Shown one piece after another: positions 39,087 through 47,766 of a stretch of 54,657 nucleotides of DNA (the first letter of the stretch is position 1; every line of letters starts with the position of its first letter). The translations under genes and the position numbers were made by a program. The notes beneath the pieces are model-generated. The model was not told the DNA's origin. It searched no databases and saw nothing but the letters and a program-made list of their open reading frames with translations. Origin of the DNA: Methanothrix sp. (GTDB taxonomy: Archaea; Halobacteriota; Methanosarcinia; Methanotrichales; Methanotrichaceae); assembly GCA_029907715.1 (NCBI GenBank), contig JARYLI010000011.1, positions 1 through 54,657 on the forward strand, in the 5' to 3' direction.

Positions 39087-42000
39087 ACATCATAGTGGGC
39101 TGGTCGAAATCGTATGACCCGCCACTGCCATGGCGCGTGCTGAACGACTACAACGGGAAGTACATCAAGTTCACGTCCGACCCAGGGTACGCGACGCAGC
39201 AGGGCGGAAGCGATACGCACACGCACACGCTGTCGATTACGTCGATCGGGCCGCCGAGTACTGGCCGTATCGGTGGTTCTTATTCAGAAGTCGCAAAATA
39301 CTCACACACCCATCCGCTTGGGACATACTCCGTAGGTGCCGCATCGAACGCCATACCGTATTTCACGTTCCGGCTGATATACGCAGACCTGTCGACGCTT
39401 GAGAGCCCTGCGAACAGGTTCCTGCCAGAAGGCGCGATAGTATTCGCAGAGTCTACAATCGACTGTAGCGAACTGACGCGACTGTCAAGCGCGGACGAGT
39501 ATTACGCAAAAGCAGATAGCACGTATGCGAGCACCGGCGGGTCTCTGGCACACACGCATTCAGTCACGTTTAATCTCGGCGCGTCACCAGCGTCTGGGTG
39601 GGATGCGCACCATGTATCTTACGGGCCAAGCAATGTTGCTCATAAAAACCACGCACATCCCAACAACGTATCAGTCACGTCCACATCCGGCAACCTCTCC
39701 CCACGGACGCTGACAACACGGTGGTACCTAGTGAACACCAACACCAACCGCCTGCTCGCTGGTATCGTCTGCCTGTTCGATGGCACGCCATCTAGCAACT
39801 GGAGCATCCTGACTGGATGGAATGGAGGGTTCTTGAAGTCAGGCGGACAAAATGCTGCTATTAGCGAAGGAAGCGCACATACACACACAGCGAGTGCTAC
39901 ATCCAGCGCGAGCGACCCTGGTGGGTTCAGGTACACTCAATCAGGGACAGAGACTGCTGGAGGTAATCACACACACAACGTCACGCTAAGTCTCGCATCG
40001 GCGTCGCCTGAGCCGCCCTACGTGCAGCTGGTTCCGGCGAAGCTGAACGTGACGCTGGTGCAGCAGCAGACGCGCTCGCAGACGTACAATATCGGGCTGT
40101 ACATGAAGGCAGTGCGCTCCAGCGACCACCAGATCTCGACCCGTCTCAGGGTTGCACAGTCTGCGATGTACGACATGGGCACCCGCGCGATGGCGACGTT
40201 CACGCAGGATCACGGGATGCGAACCGATGTCATGGTCATGCGTAGCACGTCGCATAACCTGTCGACGAGATTCAAGACGCGCCGGTTCGTCGCCCACATG
40301 GCCGCCGTCACGCTGAAGTCGTATGCTACACCGTATGAATTCACGACCAGACTGATCCGGACGGCGATCGAGCCGCCGCCCGTGATAGATACGCTGTACC
40401 GCTCTTTCATCGAGGAGCTGAACTGGACGTACCAGCAGCTCCAGAAGCTGGACGCTGCGAGAAACATCGACGCGAACGTCGGGAGCGACCTCGATGAGAA
40501 GTGGGGGCGGGTGTACGGAATTCCGAGACTGACTGCGAACTCGAAGGGGATCGCGACGCTGTACAACCACGGGCCGTACCGCAGGGTCGTCAGGATCTCC
40601 AGCAGTCAGCCATACGCCGATTTCGAGCAGAAGCTTGAGCTCGACCTGAGCGACGAGCTGAACAGTGGGATTGTCAGGCAGGATCTGACCGACCTTGTGG
40701 TCGTCGACGAGTTCGGGAACGCGCTGTCTCACTACGTCGAGTCGTTCACCGGCGGTACTGCGACGGTGTGGGTGAAGATACCGTTCGTCGACGCGGGCGA
40801 GACAGAGCTGTACGTCTACTTCGGGAGTCCGCTGATGGTGAACCGCTCGCAGCCCGACGAATTCAGCCAGTTCCCCAATCCGCTGGAGTACGAAGTTTTT
40901 GGCACTGAGTTCGTGGGCTGTGTACACGACGAGCAGATCAGGGACGAGTCGACTGCATACGACGAGACGGACGACGAGTACCGCGCGCGCCTGAAGACGT
41001 ACATGAGCGCGACCACCGGGAGCGGGACGATCGACGCCTGCCAGAAAGTCGTTGACACGATCGTGGGGAAGCAGGGTGCGACTGAAGTCACGTCCAGATA
41101 TCCAGCGATCGCGGAGATCAGGTTCCGCGACTTCGACGCCATGGTGCGAGCGAAGCAGCTCAGGTGGCTGGTCTACGACGCTCTGAGCCGAGCGCTGGCG
41201 GCGGGAGTGACGCCGGAGCTGTACACGCCCGTGACGTGGTACTGGTACACGACGTACCTGCGGGGCCAGAACTGGCGGGACTACGAGATGACCGCCGCGC
41301 TGATCAAAAAGCTCAGCACGTCCCACTCGATGTGGACGAAGCTCGTAGCGAGTAAAGCCGCAAACTTCAGTCTGGCAGCCTCCCTGCGGGACGTACTGAG
41401 AAAATCGCTGTACATGAACGCGCGCCTGATGGCGGTCGGATCGAGACCAGCCCCGATGAGCTCGCGGGTGAGGGCGACGCTGAGCGCGAACGCAGACATG
41501 TCCTCACGGGTGAAGGCAGTCAGAGAAGTCTCTCACACGCTGAGGGCTGGCGTGCTGAAGACCTGCGTTTCAAACGTGGATCTCGATACAGCCCTGCTCG
41601 CAACCCGTGCGCGGTCGCTGCCTCTCATGCTGACGCTTGTCACGCAGCCGAAAGTCACACACTCGCTATCGGCGGCACTGTTCGCGTATGATATCCGACG
41701 AACGTACCCCTTCGCTGCCAGGGTGATGAAAGTCGAGACCAGGCAGATCGATATTGGGTCGGTGGTATCGAATAACTGGTGTATGCCACTTGATATCTAT
41801 GGATCGAATGAGGATCTGTACGAATGGGAGCAGAAGATCAAGATAGATTTCAAGGACAGGTACTTCAGAGTCTACAAATGTGCGTTCCTGGACGAGAACA
41901 ACAACGAGCTGCCATGGGTGCTCGAAGGTGAACCCGAAGGAACCGTATACACGTTCTGGGTGAAGATCCCTTACGTCCCAGCCAGAGGGGTTGTCAGGAT

Positions 42001-42463
42001 ATATCTCGCGCACGGCGATGCGTTCGCAGATGACCAGAAACCCGAAGAGTTTGGCGAGTACCCCACAGAACAACTCGTGGTGGCATGTGACAATATCGTC
42101 CCGATCTACATCGAAAACTGGCAGATGTACCTAACCATCTTCGGAACCGATGAAGACCTGTACGAATGGGAGCAGAAGATCAAGATAGATTTCAAGGACA
42201 GGTACTTCGACATAGAGAAGTGCAACCTCACATACGAGAACGGGCAGGACGTAGAGTGGGCTGTCGAAGACACGCATGAAGGGAACGTATATTCGTTCTG
42301 GATAAAGATGCCTCTCGTGCCTGCCAGAAGTGTCACCAGGATTCGCCTCAGGCATGGTGCCGCGTTCGTTTCAAACAGAACAACCATGGACATCTTCGAG
42401 GAGTATCCCGACCCGCTCGCCGTGGAATGCGGGCCGATTAAACCGATTTATCAGGTGGGCTGA
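39080..42463 (+). CDS. Giant mosaic tail fibre/baseplate adhesin
   Basis: 1127 residues. N-terminal 330 residues: beta, with repeated HxH motifs (DTHTHTLS, YSHTHPLG, LAHTHSV, SAHTHTAS, NHTHNV), as in metal-binding fibre shafts. Then about 18-residue repeats with an HxMxTRxR-like core. Residues about 440-680: baseplate-J-like pieces (GSDLDEKWGRVYGIPRL and ETDDEYRARLKTYM) interrupted by a DUF2341-like domain (VWVKIPFVDAGETELYVYFG). More 18-residue repeats, then two DUF2341-like domains in tandem at the C-terminus, duplicated at DNA level. Likely a receptor-binding baseplate appendage. Confidence 0.7.
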   Translation: MVNIIVGWSKSYDPPLPWRVLNDYNGKYIKFTSDPGYATQQGGSDTHTHTLSITSIGPPSTGRIGGSYSEVAKYSHTHPLGTYSVGAASNAIPYFTFRLIYADLSTLESPANRFLPEGAIVFAESTIDCSELTRLSSADEYYAKADSTYASTGGSLAHTHSVTFNLGASPASGWDAHHVSYGPSNVAHKNHAHPNNVSVTSTSGNLSPRTLTTRWYLVNTNTNRLLAGIVCLFDGTPSSNWSILTGWNGGFLKSGGQNAAISEGSAHTHTASATSSASDPGGFRYTQSGTETAGGNHTHNVTLSLASASPEPPYVQLVPAKLNVTLVQQQTRSQTYNIGLYMKAVRSSDHQISTRLRVAQSAMYDMGTRAMATFTQDHGMRTDVMVMRSTSHNLSTRFKTRRFVAHMAAVTLKSYATPYEFTTRLIRTAIEPPPVIDTLYRSFIEELNWTYQQLQKLDAARNIDANVGSDLDEKWGRVYGIPRLTANSKGIATLYNHGPYRRVVRISSSQPYADFEQKLELDLSDELNSGIVRQDLTDLVVVDEFGNALSHYVESFTGGTATVWVKIPFVDAGETELYVYFGSPLMVNRSQPDEFSQFPNPLEYEVFGTEFVGCVHDEQIRDESTAYDETDDEYRARLKTYMSATTGSGTIDACQKVVDTIVGKQGATEVTSRYPAIAEIRFRDFDAMVRAKQLRWLVYDALSRALAAGVTPELYTPVTWYWYTTYLRGQNWRDYEMTAALIKKLSTSHSMWTKLVASKAANFSLAASLRDVLRKSLYMNARLMAVGSRPAPMSSRVRATLSANADMSSRVKAVREVSHTLRAGVLKTCVSNVDLDTALLATRARSLPLMLTLVTQPKVTHSLSAALFAYDIRRTYPFAARVMKVETRQIDIGSVVSNNWCMPLDIYGSNEDLYEWEQKIKIDFKDRYFRVYKCAFLDENNNELPWVLEGEPEGTVYTFWVKIPYVPARGVVRIYLAHGDAFADDQKPEEFGEYPTEQLVVACDNIVPIYIENWQMYLTIFGTDEDLYEWEQKIKIDFKDRYFDIEKCNLTYENGQDVEWAVEDTHEGNVYSFWIKMPLVPARSVTRIRLRHGAAFVSNRTTMDIFEEYPDPLAVECGPIKPIYQVG
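41816..41866 (+). repeat. 51-bp direct repeat, copy 1 (DUF2341 domain)
   Basis: Identical to 42158-42208, 342 bp (114 codons) downstream and in frame; marks the tandem duplication of the C-terminal domain. Confidence 0.9.
42158..42208 (+). repeat. 51-bp direct repeat, copy 2 (DUF2341 domain)
   Basis: Identical to 41816-41866. Confidence 0.9.
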
Positions 42464-44134
42464 ATGAAACCAGTCGTTCTTGTAAAACTGCCATCCCAGA
42501 ACAGGTTCCTGGGGACGTTTGACACTGACAGAATGCAGAACTGGTGGATCTCGCAGCCGCTGCCTGACAGCGTCGCGGAGGTCATATCGAGCTCGATGAT
42601 ATACGCTCAGTACCACGGGTGCCTGTGCCGCATGACTGATGGAAGTTATGCGGTCTTTCGCAGCGAAGACTACGGGTACACGTGGGCGGAGGCGTACCGC
42701 ACTGACAAGACAATATACTCGATGAGCGTGCCCGACTACGGGCGAGTTCTTCTCTCGCAGTCCGACGGCTGGTGGGAGTCGCAGAATACAGGCCTGGACT
42801 GGGCGAAAGTATCGTCACAGGCTCCGGGCTGCAAGAAAGTCGTTTCTGTGTCGAGAGATATCCTGCTGGCGCACGATGGCGAGCGCGTCTGGAAGTCAGA
42901 AGACTTCGCCCGGAACTGGCGCATGGTGTTAAATTGCCGTGACTTCATGCATTATAGGCCAGGCGAATACGCCTCCAGGGGGCTGCCTAAGCACAATACG
43001 AAGTACAACGGGCCGCTGTACCCACATGCATTCGATGCGGTGTATTACCAGGTGCTCGTTGGGATAGGCAACATGTTGGTGATCTCCGATTCGCAGGGAG
43101 AATTCTGGTTCACGACAGGCACATCGTTTAATGGAAAAAGCGGCCGTATATTGCAGATAGTTCATTCAGACAGCTGGGGGCCAAGCGTCGAACACAACCG
43201 GTGGCTTCTCAGATTCTATAATACCGTAACCGGACGAGTAACATACTATACATCAACAAACCCACATGGCAAATGGACGGCGAAGTTCGATGGAATGTAT
43301 CTCGGCGAAGAAGCAGGGCTTGTTGCAGCGTATGATGTGATCAGGGTTGGAACGATTTATCACGATAGGTTGATCGTGGCACCGGTTGCAGTGTATTATT
43401 CTAAAAAGGAAACGTTCGTACCGTCGCTCAGGTTCTCGACAGATGGTGGCGAGACGTGGAGCGAGCTTCCAGTTGACAGAGTAGTCGTATACGATCCGTC
43501 GACCGGAACGAACCTCGAAGGAGCGTATTTGGAGGATTCGTATGCGAAGTTCACATGGACTGGAACCGTATGCCACAACAGTGGCCGGTGGGTCGGGGAT
43601 TTCAAGTTCGAGCGAGCTCAGAGCGTCGACTTCGATACCGTGCTGAAGAGGATGACCACGAAGCACGATTTTGATGTCAGAACGACGCTGGCAATCCTTG
43701 GGAAGAACAACGTCAACATGAACACCAGGGTGCGGAAGGCGATCGACAGACAGCACAGCATACGGGTTGCAGTCCGGAGGACGATTGATAAGCAGTACCC
43801 AACTGACACGCGACTACTGAAGACGATCAGTGCCAACTATTCGATGGCAGCGAAGGTTGTCCGCGTGAACGACCTCCTGCACATGATGAGGGCAGCGGTG
43901 CAGAGGGCGATCGCACAGAAGTACGAGATGAACTGTCCGATCAAGGGGCCGGTGGAGAAGAGCTACGGGTTCAAGACGCTGCTGGTCTCAGATGTGAGCG
44001 ACACGATCTACAGACACATCGAGGAGCTGTCGCCACAGGCGTGGGATATCCGCCCGCCGAACAAGGCCAGCCGGGTGGTGCCGACACACGCGATAGACGA
44101 TATGATAGACTCGTATCTGGAGGAGCTGAAATGA
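42464..44134 (+). CDS. Tail adhesin with BNR-like beta-propeller repeats
   Basis: 556 residues starting directly after the preceding stop. Residues about 50-370 have Asp-box/BNR-like repeats: FRSEDYGYTWAEA, WESQNTGLDWAKV, WKSEDFARNWRMV, FSTDGGETWSELP, typical of beta-propeller glycan-binding or sialidase-like folds. Residues about 390-520 consist of the same 18-residue repeats (MTTKHDFDVRTTLAI, MNTRVRKAID) as the 39080 adhesin. C-terminus ends with DDMIDSYLEELK. Probably binds a host surface glycan; no catalytic site is evident. Confidence 0.65.
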   Translation: MKPVVLVKLPSQNRFLGTFDTDRMQNWWISQPLPDSVAEVISSSMIYAQYHGCLCRMTDGSYAVFRSEDYGYTWAEAYRTDKTIYSMSVPDYGRVLLSQSDGWWESQNTGLDWAKVSSQAPGCKKVVSVSRDILLAHDGERVWKSEDFARNWRMVLNCRDFMHYRPGEYASRGLPKHNTKYNGPLYPHAFDAVYYQVLVGIGNMLVISDSQGEFWFTTGTSFNGKSGRILQIVHSDSWGPSVEHNRWLLRFYNTVTGRVTYYTSTNPHGKWTAKFDGMYLGEEAGLVAAYDVIRVGTIYHDRLIVAPVAVYYSKKETFVPSLRFSTDGGETWSELPVDRVVVYDPSTGTNLEGAYLEDSYAKFTWTGTVCHNSGRWVGDFKFERAQSVDFDTVLKRMTTKHDFDVRTTLAILGKNNVNMNTRVRKAIDRQHSIRVAVRRTIDKQYPTDTRLLKTISANYSMAAKVVRVNDLLHMMRAAVQRAIAQKYEMNCPIKGPVEKSYGFKTLLVSDVSDTIYRHIEELSPQAWDIRPPNKASRVVPTHAIDDMIDSYLEELK

Positions 44135-44523
44135 CAGTCACCGTTGAGGATGTGCTGAAGTGCCTGAACATGGAAGGGCACGAGTTCCAGGATGGAGCTA
44201 TAGAGATGCACATCCAGTCCGCGACTGTATACGTCCGGACTATAGTGGGCGGGAACGTCCCGCCTGACCTGTTCGATGAAGCTGTGATGAGATACGCCGC
44301 CTATCTGGCGTATCTCTCGTATGCAGACCACGCGATCAACAACCTTCCGGTGCAGATCGACGAGCGGACTGGAGAGATGCGCCCCGCTCAGACCGTGATC
44401 AACCGCACGATCGAGACGCTGGATCACCTGCGGGAAGCAGCGAACAACGCGATCGCCCTCGCAGTCCGAGCTGGAGCCGGGCCGAAGCGAGTACCACTGT
44501 TCAAGTCTAAGCAGGTGTGGTGA
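44131..44523 (+). CDS. Probable head-tail connector (gp6-like)
   Basis: 130 residues, ATGA overlap with the adhesin. Helical pattern VEDVLKCLNMEGHEF, DLFDEAVMRYAAYLAYLSYA, ETLDHLREAANNAIALAVRA fits connector proteins of the gp6 type. It would bind under the portal. Call depends on pattern and position before the tail terminator. Confidence 0.45.
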   Translation: MTVTVEDVLKCLNMEGHEFQDGAIEMHIQSATVYVRTIVGGNVPPDLFDEAVMRYAAYLAYLSYADHAINNLPVQIDERTGEMRPAQTVINRTIETLDHLREAANNAIALAVRAGAGPKRVPLFKSKQVW

Positions 44524-45104
44524 TGATACCGCCCGAAGTCGTGCAAAAGATCTACGATTTCATACCCTCTGAATACACGGTGGGAGATAAGCCAGTAGAA
44601 GTCACGAAGTTCAAGGCAGGGGAGGTGATCAACCGCCCTGTCTATCCGCACGTCGCTGTCGGGTTCGTCTCCTGCACCGCTGGATTCCGTGGGTCGTATG
44701 GCCCGTGGGAATCGTACCGCACCGAGACTGGAGATTACGAAGAGATCTACGGAGCAGCGATGACAGCGACCGTCGCCGTGACAGTAAGGGCGAAGTCGAG
44801 ACTTGAGCGCGACAGCATAATGACACAACTGCTAACTCATGTCATGGCAAACTCTGACATGTACACGCTTGAGACCGACCGCCTCCGATTCGTCGAGATC
44901 GCCGGAGGGGCGTACAACACGACAGAATATGATCCGGCGGTATCGCAAAACGTTTTTAGCGCTACGGTCGACATGAGGTTTGAGTATCTGCTGACGTGGA
45001 CTGAGCAGGTTGGTGAATTCCTGAGGTACGACGCGCGGGTGGGCTCAGAAGATGCCGCGCTGAGAGACCTGCATGGTGAAGCCAGCGACGATGAATCACC
45101 ATGA
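44523..45104 (+). CDS. Probable tail terminator/neck protein
   Basis: 193 residues from an ATG overlapping the upstream TGA (TGATG). Alpha/beta layout with RPVYPHVAVGFVSCTAGF, TATVAVTVRAKSRLERDSIM and an FSATVDMRFEYLLTW strand resembles tail terminator proteins, which cap the tail tube and precede the sheath gene. Acidic C-terminus. No firm family. Confidence 0.5.
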   Translation: MIPPEVVQKIYDFIPSEYTVGDKPVEVTKFKAGEVINRPVYPHVAVGFVSCTAGFRGSYGPWESYRTETGDYEEIYGAAMTATVAVTVRAKSRLERDSIMTQLLTHVMANSDMYTLETDRLRFVEIAGGAYNTTEYDPAVSQNVFSATVDMRFEYLLTWTEQVGEFLRYDARVGSEDAALRDLHGEASDDESP

Positions 45105-45277
45105 GAGTGATTGACATGGCGAGAAGGAAGGAGGGCAAGAAAGTGAGAATGAAGATGAGACTGATTGACTTCTACCGGCGAGGGTACATCTCGCAGGAGA
45201 AGTACATTGAGCTGGCGAGCGAGAAGAAGAAAGCTGGACTTGATCCGGTGAACACAATCATAGAGCTCGAAGTCTGA
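45101..45277 (+). CDS. Small basic protein before tail sheath
   Basis: 58 residues: MRVIDMARRKEGKKVRMKMR, then LIDFYRRGYISQEKYIELAS and an acidic end. ATG overlaps the upstream TGA (ATGA). Very basic N-terminus followed by an amphipathic helix. The tight coupling in the structural operon supports a real gene. Possibly an adaptor; no family recognised. Confidence 0.5.
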   Translation: MRVIDMARRKEGKKVRMKMRLIDFYRRGYISQEKYIELASEKKKAGLDPVNTIIELEV

Positions 45278-45298
45278 ATCTGGTAGGGGAGTGGGGTT

Positions 45299-47002
45299 AT
45301 GAGACTTGGAGATCCGTCGAAGTATGTGCATCACGTACTCGATATAGAGCCGGTCGGGAGAGTAGCACCTTTCGTCGGGCGTGGAATCTGTCTGATAATA
45401 GGCACAGCAGACAGGGGGCCTGGTATGCGCCCGATAGGGCTCGCAACCGAAGCCGAAGTCTCCATGACGTTCGGGAGCGGCGAGCTTGTAGATCAGGCCA
45501 AGCTGGCGCTGAGAGAAGGGTGCAACATGCTGTACCTGATCCGCGTCATGGGGAACGGGTACAGCAAGGCGTATGTCGACGCCACAGCCGTCTCCAGTGG
45601 CAGCACCGCCGTTGGAAGGTTCTGGGCGACATCTGACGGGAACTGGGGCAACAGCCTCTCGCTGAAGATCGAGAAGGGAGATCTGAAAGCGACCGACACA
45701 GAGACGTTCGCCGGGGATGGTACCGTGGGGCCGTACCACCTGAAGTACGACGATTACTTGGAGTCTCCGTACAACATGGTGACTGTTGGCGGAGTATCGA
45801 AGACGATCGTTTACAGCCAGGAGCAGCTTGGACAGGGCAAGGTCTACCTCGACAAGCAGAACGGGACGCTGACCTTCTACACCGGCGAGGAGCCGAAGAC
45901 AACAGACCAGATCAAGGCCGTGCTGAAGTACTCGACGAGAAAGATCTCGCTGTACTACGGCGGGCTGCACATAGCGACTTACAACAATATAGACACTGTC
46001 ATGGAGATGGAGGCCCGGATGGGCTATTCGCCCTACGTCCGATACGTCGGGACGGTGGGAGAGACGAGACTGCCTAAGTATGGCGTGACGCTTGAGCTGA
46101 CCGGTGGCGCAGACGGCAGCCCGATCACGTATGGTGACTGGGAGCTAGCTTTCGAGCAGGCCCTGAACCTGCCTCCGGGCGTGTACCCGAACACATGCTG
46201 CATTACGCAGCATGAAGCCGAAGAGGGGACATACGACCTCGTGGCGCTGCTTAGCGGTTATGCAGAGCAGATGGCGGACAGGTTCCGACCGTGCCAGTGC
46301 TTCGTAGCGATCCCGTACCTGTCCGCTGCTGAAGGCGGGTATGACATAGACGCAGCCACGCAGCTTGGAATGTCGTACAACAACCCGTGGCTTACGATCG
46401 GGGCGAACTACTACAACGCGAACGGCGACCTGATTGTCGGCGCTGTCGCTGGAAAGCAGGCTTCGCTCCAGCTAGGTAGCAGCATAGCCGAGCCGATCAA
46501 CGCGCTCAGCTCTGCTGGAGGGCTGCTCTGGCAGTTCAACGACAGCCACAGAGAGCTCCTGAACAAATGTGGTCTTGATGTCCTCGTGAAGGATCAGGGC
46601 ATCGCCTCCGTGTCGGGCGTCGCCGAAGTCGGCCAGGGCGTCAGGCCCTACGTCGGAATCTCGACGAACAAGGACACAAGCAATGCCAGCGATGTATTCA
46701 AGCTACTGGTGGATATGGCTACGATTTCACACTGCATACAGCAGCTCGACATAACGGTCTCTGCATTCTATCATGCGAAGAGGACGTGGACGAACCTGAA
46801 GAGAGTGCAGTCTTCGATGGAGCTCTGGCTGGCGTCTCTCGCTGAGAAGAGCGTGCTCGATGACTACAAGATCACAGTGACGCCGAACCCGCTGGACAGG
46901 AACGCTGCGAAGATCCAGATGTGGGTTCAGCCGGTCGGGCACATCCTGAGGTGGGAGACAACGATGTACGTCGGGCACTGGTCTGATAAAGTTGCTGAGT
47001 GA
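45299..47002 (+). CDS. Contractile tail sheath protein
   Basis: 567 residues. Sheath hallmarks: an N-terminal segment VGRGICLIIGTADRGP, LREGCNMLYLIRVMGNG, a variable middle domain, and the C-terminal sheath domain (RPYVGISTNKDTSNASDVFK, QMWVQPVGHILRWETTMYVG). Shows that the virion has a contractile (myovirus-type) tail. Followed directly by the tube gene. Confidence 0.85.
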   Translation: MRLGDPSKYVHHVLDIEPVGRVAPFVGRGICLIIGTADRGPGMRPIGLATEAEVSMTFGSGELVDQAKLALREGCNMLYLIRVMGNGYSKAYVDATAVSSGSTAVGRFWATSDGNWGNSLSLKIEKGDLKATDTETFAGDGTVGPYHLKYDDYLESPYNMVTVGGVSKTIVYSQEQLGQGKVYLDKQNGTLTFYTGEEPKTTDQIKAVLKYSTRKISLYYGGLHIATYNNIDTVMEMEARMGYSPYVRYVGTVGETRLPKYGVTLELTGGADGSPITYGDWELAFEQALNLPPGVYPNTCCITQHEAEEGTYDLVALLSGYAEQMADRFRPCQCFVAIPYLSAAEGGYDIDAATQLGMSYNNPWLTIGANYYNANGDLIVGAVAGKQASLQLGSSIAEPINALSSAGGLLWQFNDSHRELLNKCGLDVLVKDQGIASVSGVAEVGQGVRPYVGISTNKDTSNASDVFKLLVDMATISHCIQQLDITVSAFYHAKRTWTNLKRVQSSMELWLASLAEKSVLDDYKITVTPNPLDRNAAKIQMWVQPVGHILRWETTMYVGHWSDKVAE

Positions 47003-47013
47003 GGTGGTGGTAA

Positions 47014-47595
47014 ATGCCTGAAACCGAGAGCCTGATAAACTATGGGCAGATCCCGCCTGGCCCCAACGTCTTTGACGGGCTGCCGAATACGTCGCAGACC
47101 GTGAAGCTCATAGCCAGGTCTATACACGATGTCGTGATAGTGATCGCCGGGGTGTACTTCCCGCTGAGATCGCTGACGTACACCAAAGCGATCACAGTCG
47201 ACGAGGAGGATGGGAGCGGGAGCCATCTGCCATGGACGCTGACTGTGAAGAACATGAGATTCAGCGGGACGTTCGAGTTCGGTAGCTTCCTGATGAACGG
47301 CGCGTCCGCGATGTCGCCAGAGGATATAAACTACCTGACAACGCTGCTTGAGAACCAGGCGGACGAGGGCCAGCCGAACTACTTCCATATAATAATACAT
47401 CCAAGAAAGTACGGCGGACTCAGCGTGCCCATCGGCGGCGGCGAATGGACGTCGCCGACTCCGAACCTTGGGCAGCTACCTTTCATCGAAGCACTGATGT
47501 ACTGCAGGGTAACAGAGCACGCCCGCAGGTACCAGGAGAACAACACGATAGTGAACTCATATAACTTCAAGTTCCTGAGGAGGAGGCCAAAGTAA
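47014..47595 (+). CDS. Tail tube protein
   Basis: 193 residues, GAGGTGGTGG RBS, 11 bases after sheath. Beta-rich with a DxxxFxFxSFLMNG-like centre (TVKNMRFSGTFEFGSFLMNG) and a C-terminal strand (TIVNSYNFKFLRRRPK). Sheath-tube order and size are typical of myoviruses. It forms the inner tube through which DNA is ejected. Confidence 0.75.
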   Translation: MPETESLINYGQIPPGPNVFDGLPNTSQTVKLIARSIHDVVIVIAGVYFPLRSLTYTKAITVDEEDGSGSHLPWTLTVKNMRFSGTFEFGSFLMNGASAMSPEDINYLTTLLENQADEGQPNYFHIIIHPRKYGGLSVPIGGGEWTSPTPNLGQLPFIEALMYCRVTEHARRYQENNTIVNSYNFKFLRRRPK

Positions 47596-47603
47596 GGTCG
47601 AAA

Positions 47604-47614
47604 CGAATATATAC
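47604..47614 (+). promoter_or_regulatory. TATA box for the chaperone-tape measure operon
   Basis: cgaatatatac preceded by ggtcgaaa as in modules B and C. Expected start near 47635-47640, at the 5' arm of the large hairpin. Confidence 0.6.
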
Positions 47615-47632
47615 TATCAATGCGTAGTATCG

Positions 47633-47704
47633 ATTGCCAGGGGGCATCTGTTTTGCTCCCTTCATTACAACCTCCTTGGGTTCTTGGCAGCGCCCTCTGG
47701 CAAT
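47633..47704 (+). ncRNA. Large hairpin leader or small RNA with anti-RBS loop
   Basis: ATTGCCAGGGGGC (47633-47645) pairs with GCCCTCTGGCAAT (47692-47704): 13 bp with one G-U. The 46-base loop contains ACAACCTCCTTGG (47667-47679), complementary to viral RBS regions CCGAGGAGGTTGT at 32201 and CCGAGGAGGTT at 16062. The TATA box at 47604 would start transcription about at the stem base, and TCTTTTTCTGG follows at about 47719. It could be a trans-acting RNA, an attenuator or a 5' UTR structure. Confidence 0.45.
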
Positions 47705-47766
47705 CTTCGTTTTAGGTAATCTTTTTCTGGTGCGCGTGACATACTGTTTCTGGGAGTGGTGGTGCG

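Noticed and set aside
39986..41326. 446-codon minus-strand ORF inside the adhesin gene
   Set aside because: Antisense shadow; low-complexity Arg/Leu/His-rich product without domain pattern.
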